DNA from: Toxorhynchites rutilus septentrionalis
Lineage: Eukaryota > Arthropoda > Insecta > Diptera > Culicidae
Direction: 5' to 3'
Assembly: GCF_029784135.1 (NCBI RefSeq)
Contig: NC_073745.1
Location: 58,230,784-58,294,783, forward strand
Length of the DNA: 64,000 nt
The notes below the pieces were generated by a model. The model saw only the letters and a program-made list of their open reading frames with translations. It searched no databases and was not told the DNA's origin. The number at the start of each line of letters is the position of its first letter. Position 1 is the stretch's first letter. Positions 31,760 to 43,712 of the stretch are shown piece after piece. A program made the translations under genes and the position numbers.

Positions 31760-32085
31760 AAAAAATCAACATTTCGTAGCATGTTCCGAATAAAAAATCG
31801 AGATAACTATTTAACTATTTTTATTGGCACCCTAAACCATACTTTTCGTTTCGTATTCCAAAAAAAACAATTCCAGAGTGTCGATTTTTGACAAAAAAAA
31901 ATTCGAGATGACAGTAGATCTCGACGTTTCATGCCATTTTAAGACATTTTGCATAAATTTTTTTTTTTCGAAAACCCCGATTTTCGATGATTTTTCGATT
32001 TTCAAAAAAACTCAAACTTCGACCGCTTTGCGCCACTCTCCCTTAAGTCCGATTGAGCTGATATTTTGCATAGGGTGTATAGGGG

Positions 32086-35000
32086 TTCATATATTACAAC
32101 CCTGTCCATATTACCCCCACTATATGTCCATATTACCCGCTTCGAAAAATATGTTGTACTTTTCGGTCTGTTTAAATTTCAGTAAAAAACATTGAAAAAA
32201 CATTGAAAAAATACTTCTTTGTAAAATAGTTGGCCAATTAGGTAGAAAAACAATATATTGAATTGCAAGAAACTGCATCAATGTTTTGAGAAACATGAGT
32301 TTCCAAAGATATAATTGAAGTTCTTCTTAACATGTCCGTTTTACCCCCACCTCCCCTACGTATTTTTCCTAGATAGTCAATCATCTTTTAATGATTTCCA
32401 TTTATTAGTAAAATGCTAGTAATCGGTCCAGCAGTTCAGAAATTATGGATTTTCACAAAAAAAAAATTCCAGAATCGATAAACCGGTGAAAAGTCAATTT
32501 TTCAAACTACCAACGCCATAAGCTGGCAACAAATAAAAATTTATTTTGTATCATCATATGACCAGTTTTAATTGTGATCGATTTTTAAAAGAGTAATGAA
32601 AATTGTATTTTTGGGTAGCTACACTTCGTACAAAAAAAAATCATAAACGATCGTGTCTAAATCAGCTATTTTTCGGTTAATTTAGTACTGAACGCGAACT
32701 TTTACAATCGAGTACATGTTTCGCACTGTCACCAAGATACCATGACTAATACCTGCTTCGCATCGAACAAAATCGTATTTAAAATCAAAATGAATATAAA
32801 TAAAAAAATCATATCGACTACATCCATATAGGTGACAGCAAGAATCCCCATGGCTTCCTTCACAAGATATGACTTTTTTTTTGCTCAGCGCCAACGATCA
32901 TCAATCCATCGAGCCGAGAACAAAAGTGCCGATTTGTTAACGCGCTTTGCACGTCATTTCGTCCGAGTTGATCCACGTATTTGCCGAAATCGGAAATGTT
33001 ACGCTACCAAATTCACCACTCCTAAATCGTCTCTAACGAAGATGTCTCCATCCCAAGACAGCACCCCTTCCGAATGTGGTGAAGCCATGTTCTCTGCGTC
33101 AGCCGGTTTTTGGACTAAAACCTGTTCGCGAGTTCCAGCAGCAACCACCGAAGCACCCACGCGCACCCCGCTCTGTGGGTGAAAAATTCAATATTTATTT
33201 TTCAATCCACTCAACCGGATTTAAATCCGCTGTTCGCTTTTGTCTGTTCGTTTTTGGAAGCAACCAATAAAAATCTCGGTTGACCCAATTCGGCGCGAGA
33301 TTAGCGATGCAGCATCGAATCGTTTGTGTCTATCGCTTTTTCCTTATTTTCATTGCTTCCGAATAGATTATCACCTTCCTCGAAAGCCGCCGCCGCACGC
33401 AGCACCATGCTGCGCTGTGTTTAATTGGGAGATTTTCCGAACCATAAACTCTTCGAGCGCGCTCGAAAATTGTCCGCCGTTCGTCTTTTGTGACACGCGG
33501 AGATCGTGGTGCTCAATGGCGCGTGGGCGCCATGAATTATTCCACCTGTCAAAGTATACAATCGGGCCTGGATTGGAGAAAAGGCTCATCTCGTCGCTCC
33601 CTTTTACGGGTGAATTGAAGATTATAGGGTTGTGGAATGGGAGTATTTCAAGCTCGAAATGGATGGAACACAGAGACGACGACGACACCAGTTATTTTTT
33701 TCATCACTTTTGCATCCAACTGATATGATGCTTCTCTTCCTCCGGGAAGCCTCGGAGCCCTGCCGTAATTAATTTTCTTTCAATTGTGCTGCGGCTGTCG
33801 TCAGACAAAAATAGAAATAGCACTGAAAAATCAGGGCGGAAAGTTCACAACACAAAAGGTAGTAATTTAGCCTTACTTTTGAACCCACCCATCGAGCGAA
33901 AGAATACTTGGGAATGCACAACGCATCCGGAAGAACAGAACTCTAATGACAGGGAAGTAACGAACTGCTATGGGAACACCACCGAGCTCAACTTGACAAA
34001 GTTTTGCAGTGCTCTCTAACCTGAGCGTTCATATTTATTACGATGGATGACAGCAGCCACTCGTCGTTGGCGCCATCGGTTGTCTTTTGAGCGTAAACAG
34101 CGTGATACAACCGAATCATGCCGAGGCGTGCGTTTGTTGAAGTTCAAGCCTATCCTTAGAGGTGTATTGATCCACACACACGCACATGACTTACCGCCAA
34201 TGCGACAACGTTTCGATTTAATGAGAATCATTTATTTAAGGAGAGTACTAAGCGTATAATTTCTCGTAAAGTCGTCGAAATCCGTTCTTACGGACTGGAT
34301 CTTCAACCGACTTCAAGCTGTGGAAGAGACGATGGTGATAATCCAGCAGGCGTCGCGCTACAGCTAGCGACACATGGGCCGAAACCGGTTTGCTGTGGGC
34401 CAGGGCGGGTGATGTGGACACCGGTATTGGAAGTAAAATTTCAATAGTTTTAATGCACCGTTGCCGCGCGAATAAACGATGAACACATCGGAGGGGCGGT
34501 TGGGTTACATGTGGTGCGTGTGTTCTATGGGTGGGGAGCGAGTTGGGCTACAATTTGTGGTCAGTTGATTACTGGTATAGAAAGGGTTGTTTATGGCGTA
34601 TAATAAACGGTGAATGAATTACTAGCGGTCTAACTGTCCTTCCAGGACAGATGAGAAATCTTCATCTGATTGAACGTTGATTCGCAATAATTGGAACTAG
34701 AGACTACCTTGTCAGTAAAGGGAGCAATCGAATCATCGAATCATAACTTGTATCAGTATCTGAATACTGAATACTGGAATCCAAGTTTGGATTTAAAATC
34801 TTAAATCTATTTCTGAAACTTTTGCAAATTTATTAAATCAATTTCTGAAAGTTTTTATCTGGCTATGAATTTACAGTCGGGGATTAACATGGATCTGGTT
34901 CCATGTATTCATCTTGGATTCAAAATTCAACAGACTGAAGTATGTGAATGAAATTAGAGTTCTGGAAACAGAATCTGGAATCAAAGACTCGAAATCTGAA

Positions 35001-35390
35001 AACGTTATGAGTTGTGATGAAACAACTGATAGAAATAACACCACGATAATGCGTCGTAACATGTTGATTCATAAATTTGTGACAGAAACTAATGCAATAA
35101 TGACAATACAAAACCACGGTATTTGCCCGACATGGTCCCTTTTCTGGAAACAAAGAAAACATTCAGAAGGTGACACAAAAAGGAATTTAGTTCAGTTTCG
35201 AAATTAGAAACTTATTATTATTAGAAACCATCCTACAAAGGCTGTTGGTTTCTCATTACTATTTTATTCGCAAAATCCTAGACCTATAGCTGTTTGTTTT
35301 CCCGAGTATCGTCGCTTGACTTGATCCTCCTTTAAACATCCATCATTTACTTGAAGTGAAAACTTTATGAATTTGTACAATTCTGATAAT
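32086..35390. other. No supported gene
   Basis: 32,090-32,350 contains repeated TCCATATTACCC/TTTACCCCCACC phrases. 33,000-34,600 is less AT-rich and looks non-repetitive, possibly intron or intergenic DNA. Short frames there show no recognisable domain. Confidence 0.4.
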
Positions 35391-35394
35391 TTTG

Positions 35395-36020
35395 TTCAAC
35401 ATCTAAATCTTTGGGAGCTGCCATACAAATGAACCACAAATTCCTACATCACTCGAAAATTAGTCGAGCAAATGAAACCAAATTAGACATATGGAGGTTT
35501 TAGGGTGCCATAAATGTTTCTATGGTGGTTAGACACTCCACCCCCTTCTCTAAGAGAGAGCTGCCATACAAATGAACGACAAATGTTTGCATAACTCGAA
35601 AACTAATCAAGCAAATGGAGCCAAATTTGGCATGCGAAGGTTTTAGGGGACACGAAACGTTTCTATGGTGAATAGACACTTCTTCCCTTTCTCTGAGGGG
35701 GGAGGAACTGCCATACAAATGAAGTATACATGCTGAACAACTCGAGAACTAATCCAACAAATGGAATATAGAATATAGAATATAGAGGCTTTAGGGATCG
35801 ATAAACGTTTCTATGATAGTTCAACAATCCTCCCCCCTCTCTATAGGAGGGCTCCCATACAAAAGAAACACAAACTTCTGCATAACTCGATAACTAATCA
35901 AGCAAATGGAGTCAAATTTGGGATTTGGGAGGGTTTTTGGGTACGAGACATGTTTCTATGATGCTATGACACCCCTCCCTTCTCTGGAATGGAAAGGGGG
36001 CTCTATAAAAATAATACACA
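35395..36020. repeat. Helitron-like tandem fragments
   Basis: Four to five units of about 125-170 bp, each with CTGCCATACAAATGAA, ATAACTCGA-AACTAATC, AAGCAAATGGA-CCAAATT and CGTTTCTATGGTG, the phrase also present inside 29,584-29,951. Degraded. Confidence 0.55.
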
Positions 36021-36219
36021 TCTTCCAACCAAACATGTCAATTGAAAATTTTAGGAAAACTCTTAAAGAAAATGGGAAAATTCGAAAAATGCAATTCGCA
36101 TGTGTTCTACAATTACATAGTGACAAGCGTTGTTAGTTCATTTAATTGTTACGCTAACGAAATTGATCTTTGTTAGAAAGTGGAAATGGATTTTAATGTG
36201 ATAAAACGCACTGTCATAT

Positions 36220-36606
36220 CTTCTTCTATCTATATAAACAAAAATGGATCGCCGAATGTGTTGATACGAGCAAAACTCGAGAAACGAATTGTCCGATTTA
36301 GGGCTGTCGTGATTCTATCATATTATCTGTATCAAACATTTATTCCACGTAACGGAGAAACGTGTTATTTGCAAGTGGATGATAAATCTTGCACGAGAAT
36401 TGTGTCTGAAAGTAATATGATATTATAATGTCGAGTTTTGGTAGAAGTACTGAAATTTTGCAGTAAAAAATAATTTTAAAGGGTAGATTAGGAGATCAAT
36501 CAATCAACAGTTCTGTGATTGGACCCATGAACGTGCGCTTAGTGAGAAAACGTGAATGTGATAACGGAAAATGAATTTTGGACGGTACGAAGCCTGTCGG
36601 GTCAGA
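36220..36606 (+). mobile_element. Degenerate Helitron-like element
   Basis: Starts TCTATCTATATAAACAAAAA with TGGATCGCCGAATGTG, ends near CGGTACGAAGCCTGTCGGGTCAG, resembling the Helitron-like end at 29,930-29,951 but without a clean CTAGT. Contains a short frame with no recognised domain. Confidence 0.4.
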
Positions 36607-38869
36607 TTTTGTACAAAACATATCTCGATATCAGAGATGCTATTTTATTCGTTTTTGAGATATAATTTTTCAAAGTAAGCCGATGGTACGAAAAAACAAT
36701 TTTTCCTTCATTTTCCACCATAAAAATTCATAATTTTCGAGCTACTGAAACGATCATGTCTTAAACTATCATATCTTAAAAAACGAAAATAATATCATCT
36801 CTGATATCAAGATATGTTATGTAAAAAGTCTCGCTGTGAGCAGTCCAACTGTGAACATTCGAATAATAGAAATATTCTTACGCCGAAAAAGGCGACATGT
36901 GTTGCGTATCGGTAGAACAGGAATACTCTTACGTCTAAAAATGGTTACAGTGTAATATACAACAAAAGTTGTCTTAAGCTTGGGTAGACTGTACAATTCG
37001 TAGTTGCTCTCCGTGATTGACCTGAACCAACCAAATTGCACAAAGAACACACAGAATGACGCTTGGGACTAGCAAATTATTCTCGTTGGCAATTTTCGGT
37101 GATTCGAGCTTTAAATGGTCAATAACGACGCCGGTCACGTCCTTACAGTCACCAGGGGAAGGAAAGGAATGTTAGTATGATATTCGCCGCCCGAAGGCCG
37201 CCTGATAGCGTGGTTCCCTAGCGTTTATCAAGGAAGGGATAATTGTTAGTGGGAAGTGGTAAGAATCAGGATTCGCTGTGGTAAGTGACGTGATTATGTA
37301 AACGCGATCTATTGAATGGAACTTAATTTTGAAAATCTCATATCTCAACACGCGGCAGAGATCTTTAGGTAACCTGAGAAGGAAAACTTGTAACATTAAT
37401 TAGATTTTGATTTTTTTCTGCACATATTTGTTTTCGAAATACAATCGCAACTGCGAAGTTTTAACTGTGGGGAAACCTGAGAAGGTAACCGAGAAAACTC
37501 ATCTAGAAACAATCACCCTCAATTAGAGTATAAATTAACACACTAAAGCTACTATGTTCATACTAGTTCCATATTTTGGTTAGATTTGATGAACCTCTGT
37601 GCGAAAATGGGGCCACTCGAATCGTATGCAATCGCGAGAAGTAAACAGCTACACAGAATTGCACCGGTGCGACTGTCAGTGTCCCCTCGCGCCACCCGAA
37701 ATCGGCCAGACCAAGCGATAATGTGAGGCACATCCTGGAGTTCAGAGTCAGTCATTTCAAGATGAATTCAAATGGCAGCTTACATTGCAACTGCTGCAGC
37801 CAAGTTAACGAAACCGAACATTAGGACGCACTCGCGAGAGAGGATGATGAATCTCACTCTCCGGATCAATCCGCCACTCGCTCAGAAACACGCTACACAC
37901 ACACACACACATCCGCCCGTCACCTCCACTTATTCGAGTCACTGATTGCAGCGGGAACTCCTGTTTTGCCTATGATTGTACTCAAATCTGAAACCGTTAA
38001 CCCACAGCTGCTATATGAAATGAAATGAAATCGTAAATCTCTACCCACACCCACAGGTACCCACAATAAATTAAATGTAATGTTTATAATATGTATGAGA
38101 TAGGAATGAAAAATAAAACTTAGCTCGTATCCTCAGTCCAGCGATGTCAGCGCTTCCTTTCGATGTGATACGTTCACTACGGCGGTGCAAAAAAAACCAA
38201 AGAACATCTTCATACTCGTTAGCAACTCCAAATCAATCACATGAAGCTAAGCATAGATTTTCCCATAACATATATTTGTAAACAGTCTTCCCCAAAACCG
38301 ATTACGCGACGATAAGAACACAACACGCATTTGAGAGCGCGAGAACTGAGAGAGACACGAAACCGAGAGCGTGACGAACAAGAGCACATTGCGAGAGTGC
38401 CGACAATCAGGAGCACAACGTTAGAGAAAATTCTAACTAACAAATAATTACGAGCCGAAAAAATGGCTTCTCTCGATCTGATGTCACTTTTTATTTTTAT
38501 CTCACTATAAAACATGGAATTCAACCGAATTTCACTGGTTTTCATTCCACTAGAACAATGTTCATCAGTTTCACTGGTCATGACACTTTAAAACGGCAGG
38601 AATCGCAAGCACATAAAGGTTAAAGCACAGAGCGCAAAAACACACGTCCACTCCAGTACGCTACTCAACCCGAACTCCTCTATACAACAAAAGTTGTCTT
38701 AAGATAGAAAATGTACACGAATGAATTCGGTTCTGTTACAGCTGAATTGCTGAATGAGCCTAATAAGATAAAACTGATGGGATTAAAAAAATGAAGGTGT
38801 TGTGTCTATGACACGACCGCATATTTTCGACGTAGAACTTCGCAATTATATTTTGCAATCCACTTGTTT
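36607..38869. other. No supported gene
   Basis: Contains two ACAACAAAAGTTGTCTTAAG copies (about 36,959 and 38,683), a short (AC)n at about 37,892-37,908, and at 38,811-38,845 an ACACGACCGCAT...GACGTAGAA phrase that matches the histone-flank boundary at 39,310. Reading frames are short and unrecognised. Confidence 0.4.
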
Positions 38870-40281
38870 ACCACTTCGAATATTATTTTATTATTTTAGA
38901 TTATGTTCTTCCTTGCAAATAAATATAATAAACGTCCTATTATGTTTGATAGATGCCTAGGACTACCAAAATATGTGAACGGAAGAATTGCCAAACGATC
39001 ATTGTATTTTCATTTCCTCTGAAATTATTGCACATCTCATGTTTACGAAGTTCTCGAACCGCGAAAAATCATTCACCTCTAGTATCTGAAATGACGATTT
39101 TCCCAGGCTTCTCAGTTTAAAGGTACGTTTTAGGGAAACATATTCCGGTCTGTACAACGACAAGCGAGTATAAAAGTACTCAACATAAAAAATACCTCCG
39201 ACTTGCATGTATTTGCAAAGCGGATTCCCCCAGGCACATTAAGTTTGAAGTCCGTGTTAGGGAAACACAGTTCAGTGGAAAAAAGTCACAAGGGAGTTGT
39301 GTCCGGGACACGACCGCATAGTTGACGTAGGATTCCGTTAGGCTTTCTGTTGATTTTGGATATGTTTGGAGAATTACATCGTTAAACCTTTTGATAATGA
39401 TTTGGTGACCCTGAAAAGGGCCGTTTTGTTTGGTTGTTGTTATGTATGGATGAAATAAAGAAAAGAAAACTCACCAATGTAATATAAAATAATTACCAAT
39501 ACCGAACACAATTATCAGTTTTTATCACCAGTAAAAAACATGTTACTTTAATATAGAGAAAACATAATTGATTTGGAAAAGGTAATTTTCTTTTATGACT
39601 TTTACTTTCTGAGTGTTTATTCAACCCAATGCGAATTTTAATTGAACTAACAAAACCTAACACTACATGTAGAGCATATGGGAAATCACTTTTTCTAACA
39701 TTGTGCTAAGTTTTTCGCAATACACGATCGGTCATTGATATGAAATTTAATGAAACAGCAAACACTAAAGTTCCTAATTTAAATTTTATTTACTATAATT
39801 AGTCGTATCACTCACCTTACTTGCAATATATAAATGCCTCCGACTTGCATATACTTGCAATGCCGATTTCCCCGGGGCACTTTGGTTTTGATGTCTCTGT
39901 TAGGGGAATACATTTCGGTAGGAACAAAAGCTTCCCCTACTTTTATGTATTTGCAATGTCGATTTCTCCCAGGCAGTTTGGTCTCTGTTAAGGACCTGCC
40001 GTATGTGTCGTCAATATCGACCAATCAGAAGTGGGTATTTCCGTTAGGATAGGGGTTGAGATTTTTTAATTGTTCGATAGTTAGTTTCATCACATATATT
40101 ATTTTCTTCAATATAAAAAATTGTTATGGAGTGCCGAAATCGATTGACGCAAAAATTTCTTCAATCCATCATGAAATGACTGAGCAATAAGTGTTTGAAA
40201 TTGGACAATTTTCACGATGTGCTCGATTTACGATTTTCAATTTGTACCCCTATGTGTTCCCGAAAGACGTAATCCTACGTC
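38870..40281. repeat. Tandem-repeat element (copy 2) with histone 3' module inserted
   Basis: 38,890-39,280 parallels 58,120-58,470 closely (ATGTTCTTCCTTGCAAAT, GATGCCTAGGACTACCAAAA, TCTCGAACCGCGAAAAATCA). At about 39,285-39,480 a histone 3'-flank module intervenes, and the tandem units resume at about 39,825-40,010 and 40,285-40,380. A one-mismatch motif GACGTAATCCTACGTC lies at 40,266-40,281. Confidence 0.65.
39407..39422 (-). terminator. Histone-type 3' stem-loop
   Basis: The - strand reads GGCCCTTTTCAGGGTC, essentially canonical, preceded by AACAAAAC as in many histone 3' UTRs. No upstream histone frame was recognised. Confidence 0.7.
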
Positions 40282-40761
40282 AAAAATACCCCCGACTTGT
40301 ATGTATATTTGCAAAGCGGATTTCCACAGGTACATCGATTTTAAAGTCTATGTTGGGGAAAACGTAAATGGGGCCAATCAAAACTTGACAGTTAGGGCGT
40401 TTAGATAACGCTTGTCATTTTACAGTAATTCAATTGTGCATTTCGTGAAAATTTCTGTTAAGAAATGTTCGAGTTAAAAGCATCCGAAATACCGGTAGGG
40501 TTAGCACAAAAATCGACAGAACAAATTTGTAGGAAAAAAGGAAGTTTTTCCAGTTTTCATGAATTTAAACCGTTTAGAGATTAATGAATTGTAATGTATA
40601 GCTTATCAAACAAATCTTAGAGATTTGTTTGATATGCTATACATTACCGATTCGATTGGTATGCAAATCATGAGAATTCGTTTACAGTGAAAATAAATAT
40701 TTACATTAACTTTATTCCATAAAAACGTGACCTGTTTTCTGATTTGGCACCCTTCCTGAAA

Positions 40762-40777
40762 GACGTAGTCCTACGTC
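40762..40777. repeat. 16-bp interrupted inverted repeat
   Basis: GACGTAGTCCTACGTC, immediately downstream of the H1 pseudogene on the - strand. Confidence 0.8.
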
Positions 40778-40794
40778 AAAAAACAAAATTATCT

Positions 40795-41068
40795 CTCGTG
40801 TTGTGCGTTATGATGTTTAGCTTTTTACACAATTGTTTGCTGATTTCTTCAGCTCCGTCGTTTTCAACTTCTGTGCAGGGGTTTCTGAGAATTTAATTCA
40901 CGTTTGTCTTCGGGCAGCCGCAGCTTTCTTCTTGTTGGTCGCCTTCATCACCGGTTGAACGAACGCGGCAGATCAGTGCCCTTCGTTTGCACAAACCGAA
41001 GCATAGTGACACTGTTCTTTAACGCTTTCTTGCTGAACGAAGCTAGCTTCGCCACATCAATCTTGTAG
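40795..41068 (-). pseudogene. Histone H1 pseudogene
   Basis: On the - strand YKIDVAKLASFSKKALKNSV (41,067 downward) continues TMLRFVQTKGTDLPRSFN, aligning with the last two helices and wing of the linker-histone globular domain (YKVDVAKLAPFIKKALKNGV, LVQTKGTGASGSFKL). Basic tail-like pieces MKATNKKKAAAARR and later KLKTTELKKS follow, interrupted by stops. The N-terminal tail and start are missing; a histone-type promoter (TATA at 41,120-41,127) sits directly upstream. This copy retains more H1 than those at 4.2 and 10.6 kb and identifies the promoter family as H1. Confidence 0.75.
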
Positions 41069-41089
41069 CAGCGATAACATGTGCAATTA

Positions 41090-41180
41090 GAACTGAGTGG
41101 ATTTCCGAGCGGGCGTCAGCTTATATACAGATTTGTGTGACTTCAATAGCCGGTTTTCGAAGCAATTTTTAAGCTATTGG
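41090..41180 (-). promoter_or_regulatory. Histone H1-like promoter remnant (copy 3)
   Basis: TATATAAG (- strand; 41,120-41,127) followed by CACTCAGTTCTAATTG, as at 4,125-4,167 and 10,725-10,749. Upstream, TTCAATAGC and ACGCGTATAT-type segments are also shared. Confidence 0.5.
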
Positions 41181-41455
41181 AACAAGTTTTTGGATCAATA
41201 ATTAACAAGCATATAACGCGTATATATTTTATCTTTCGAATGAAGTGTTTATCAAACCATTTCGTTCAGTTGTTTAGGAGGTATTAACGCCTAAAATCTT
41301 GTTTGCTCCAGCGAAACCCTTTCGTTTTCGAAACTTTGAACTGACATGCCAGTATAGAAATAAAATACGTAGTACTACGTAAAATTAAAAAAATGGGTTC
41401 AAAATTTGCGATTTGCGATGGGTTCGAAATTTTGAACGAAAATCTGAGAACTACT

Positions 41456-41477
41456 AAAGGGTGTTCCACATCAAACG
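41456..41477 (+). repeat. Solo DD37E-type terminal repeat
   Basis: TA followed by AAGGGTGTTCCACATCAAA closely resembles the terminus AAGGGTGTGTCACATCAAA of the element at 47,548. No partner terminus or transposase was found nearby. Confidence 0.4.
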
Positions 41478-41479
41478 GA

Positions 41480-43634
41480 AAACGGAAAAACCTCGGACGT
41501 TTGGGTAAAAGTAGTTTAGAGTGTATTGTGCTTGCCATAGAGATCCGTCATACGCTGAAGGAAACTCAACGAGAGACCACGAAAGGATTCGGCATCGGTG
41601 CTAGACAATCGAACTGTGTGGAGTCTATTAACGATAATGATCAACTGATAAGAGTTTCCATTGCCGACCTACCGCATTCAGTTCAAAATTCTGTCTCCAT
41701 CTAATGTTGATATATTTTGCGACATAAAAAACCGATATTAGTAATCTACCAGAATGATATCGCACAGGAAAGAAAAAGCAAAAAAAAACCTATCAAGTGT
41801 CAGCACTTCACTCCGTCCGCTTCCGTCAGTGAACTCGTGTTTCTGTGTGTTTCTTTCGGAGGGAAATCTCCCCGTTGATAACCTTCGCCGGAATGGTACG
41901 AAAAATAAATCCCCGATAATACAGACCGGGCCATTAGAAGAGGCGTGTTCGCTTAAGCTCCGTTTTGACTGCACAGCGTCAGCGTTATTACCCGATAATG
42001 GCACTCCTCCTGTTCCTCCTTGCTATCCCTTCGGTGCGACACGATGCGGTTTATTCCAGCTCAGCGGGCCATCTCATCATCGTTTATTGCAAAAATAATA
42101 GCATTGGAGCAGCAGCAGCAGCACCGACAGCACGACCTCATATCATAATTACGGAAATCACGGAATCTCTCCGGGTGCCACTCGCTCCACCCAGCAGCTG
42201 CACCGAAAAACGACGAATTGAATTGTTTCCCGATCGATGGCCTCGTTCTTGGTAGAGCCCTTTGGTCCGGGATTTCGGTCGCTTCGACCTCGTCCGTATG
42301 AATTGTGCTCCAAATTGGCAATGCCAACAACACACGGAACAAAAACTAGGTCATTTGATTGCAGTTGACGGTTGAACTCATTCCTTCCGGGAGCATGAGA
42401 ATCAAGAACAACTCATCTGTAGACAGCAGCGAAGGAGAGACATACGATGAACTCAATCCATATATATATGTTTCGGCAATCTGCTATTTTTAAAACGCCT
42501 GGATCTGGGTGACCTCCCCGAAGATCTTCGGTTCACACCGAGTTTGAACGCTTCTCGCGCCTGGAATGTTCTAACGAACAGCGGGCAATGAGGAAAAATA
42601 GAAAATTTGAGCAGACACAATGGCGTGTTCGCTTAAAGCAAACACAAAAAGCGCGAAGGGGAGAAATGTTTACACTAGAGAGACTTAACAGGTCGGTAGG
42701 CGATTTGGACGACAGAGAAAAAAAATCGAGCATTTGGGACAAATTGATTCGGTATTCTTTCTTTGCCATGATGGGGGTTCAATACGCCCACCTTGTTGCC
42801 GACGGACGCCGTCGTCGTCGGGACGTGGGACGTATCGAATGAAGGTTCTCTTCGGAAATCCGACACCTCCGCTACTGGTGGTGGGGCATCATGTGCAAAA
42901 TTGTTGCTACCCATATCGGGCTTAACGTGATCTACCGCAGATTTAGATTGAAATTTGTTTCTGAAATCGGTTTTGTCCTCTTTGTTTCTGTGCGCCACAT
43001 GGTAATGCATTTTGGAGCAAGGGTTCACGATTCCTGATCGTTCCTCGACACCAACCGGCTCGGACGGATATTGGAAATATAAAGACGGATGTGTTGCTTC
43101 CCTTTTGGAGTTGACACAGGCCCAGCGACCGAGAATGAGAGTAAGAGTTTATTATGTGTGAATAATGTTTCTTGACTTCTCATGTTTCCCACTCTTCTCT
43201 CGTTCCCTCGTTTGGGTTTATATGGAAAATATTTTCTTTCCATGGTGGTAAATGATACATTGTTCGTTCTCTCCACTTCGAATGAGTATCGTTGCTGACA
43301 GATGGTGTTCCCAAGCCGTAATTATTGCCTTGGTCTTTTGTTTGAAGTATAGTGACTCATTCCCTGTTTGAACTGCATTTCGCTTAACGCCTTTTTTTCT
43401 CGTGTTCGGTGTTTGTCACATTATGTCCAATTAGTTTGGAACCGACAAAATAGCGGAGTAGTGAGCTGTAGCCCTTCCAATCGGATATTCGTTCATAACA
43501 ACAACATTAACAAAAATGTAGCTCAAAACTATTGCCTTATTTTGCCCAGTTGCCAGTAAGAAAATTGTAGAATGTGTTAAAAAAAATATTGAAAAATAAA
43601 TCTTTTCCGGGTGCAAACTAAGTTGAGGTCCTTA
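41480..43634. other. No supported gene
   Basis: Mixed-composition DNA with a short CAG run at 42,106-42,123. Frames of about 100 codons occur on both strands without recognisable domains or splice context. Confidence 0.35.
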
Positions 43635-43712
43635 TATTAGGCTGTCAAAAAAGTCCTGCGGTATTTTTTTTGAATTTTCATTTGTTCATAAAATTAGTTA
43701 CAATCATCTGTT

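Larger units (their letters stand above)
30650..31760 (-). repeat. Histone H2A-derived module (copy 3)
   Basis: Starts GACGGGTGGGTAATCGGGGA with TGACGTAGGACTATACAAAG (about 30,682) and ends with GACGTAGTCCTACGTC (31,744-31,759). Contents on the - strand, 5' to 3': upstream segment with GACCAATCAAAAATGG inverted context, H2A-type promoter (about 31,310-31,400), H2A fragment, and stem-loop at 30,827. It has the same order as the left part of the 2.2-7.8-kb block, but with a more continuous promoter-to-stem-loop layout. Confidence 0.7.
30045..32085. repeat. Fold-back repeat with a histone module in its loop
   Basis: Left arm: CCCAATTGGACTTAAGGGAG, AGTGGCGCAAAGCGGTCAAA (about 30,153-30,195), CGGGGTTTTC (about 30,247-30,256). 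These reappear inverted at about 31,970-32,065. A second arm pair (GCTACGAAATGTTGATTGGC, about 30,438, against AACATTTCGTAGCATGTTCC at 31,769) lies inside. Between them sits the histone H2A module 30,650-31,760. Confidence 0.65.

Noticed and set aside
37558..38581. Two - strand frames of 65 and 114 codons
   Set aside because: No domain, biased composition and no splice or promoter evidence.
41738..42342. Overlapping frames of about 90-115 codons on both strands
   Set aside because: Mutually overlapping, without recognisable motifs; likely chance frames in moderate-GC DNA.
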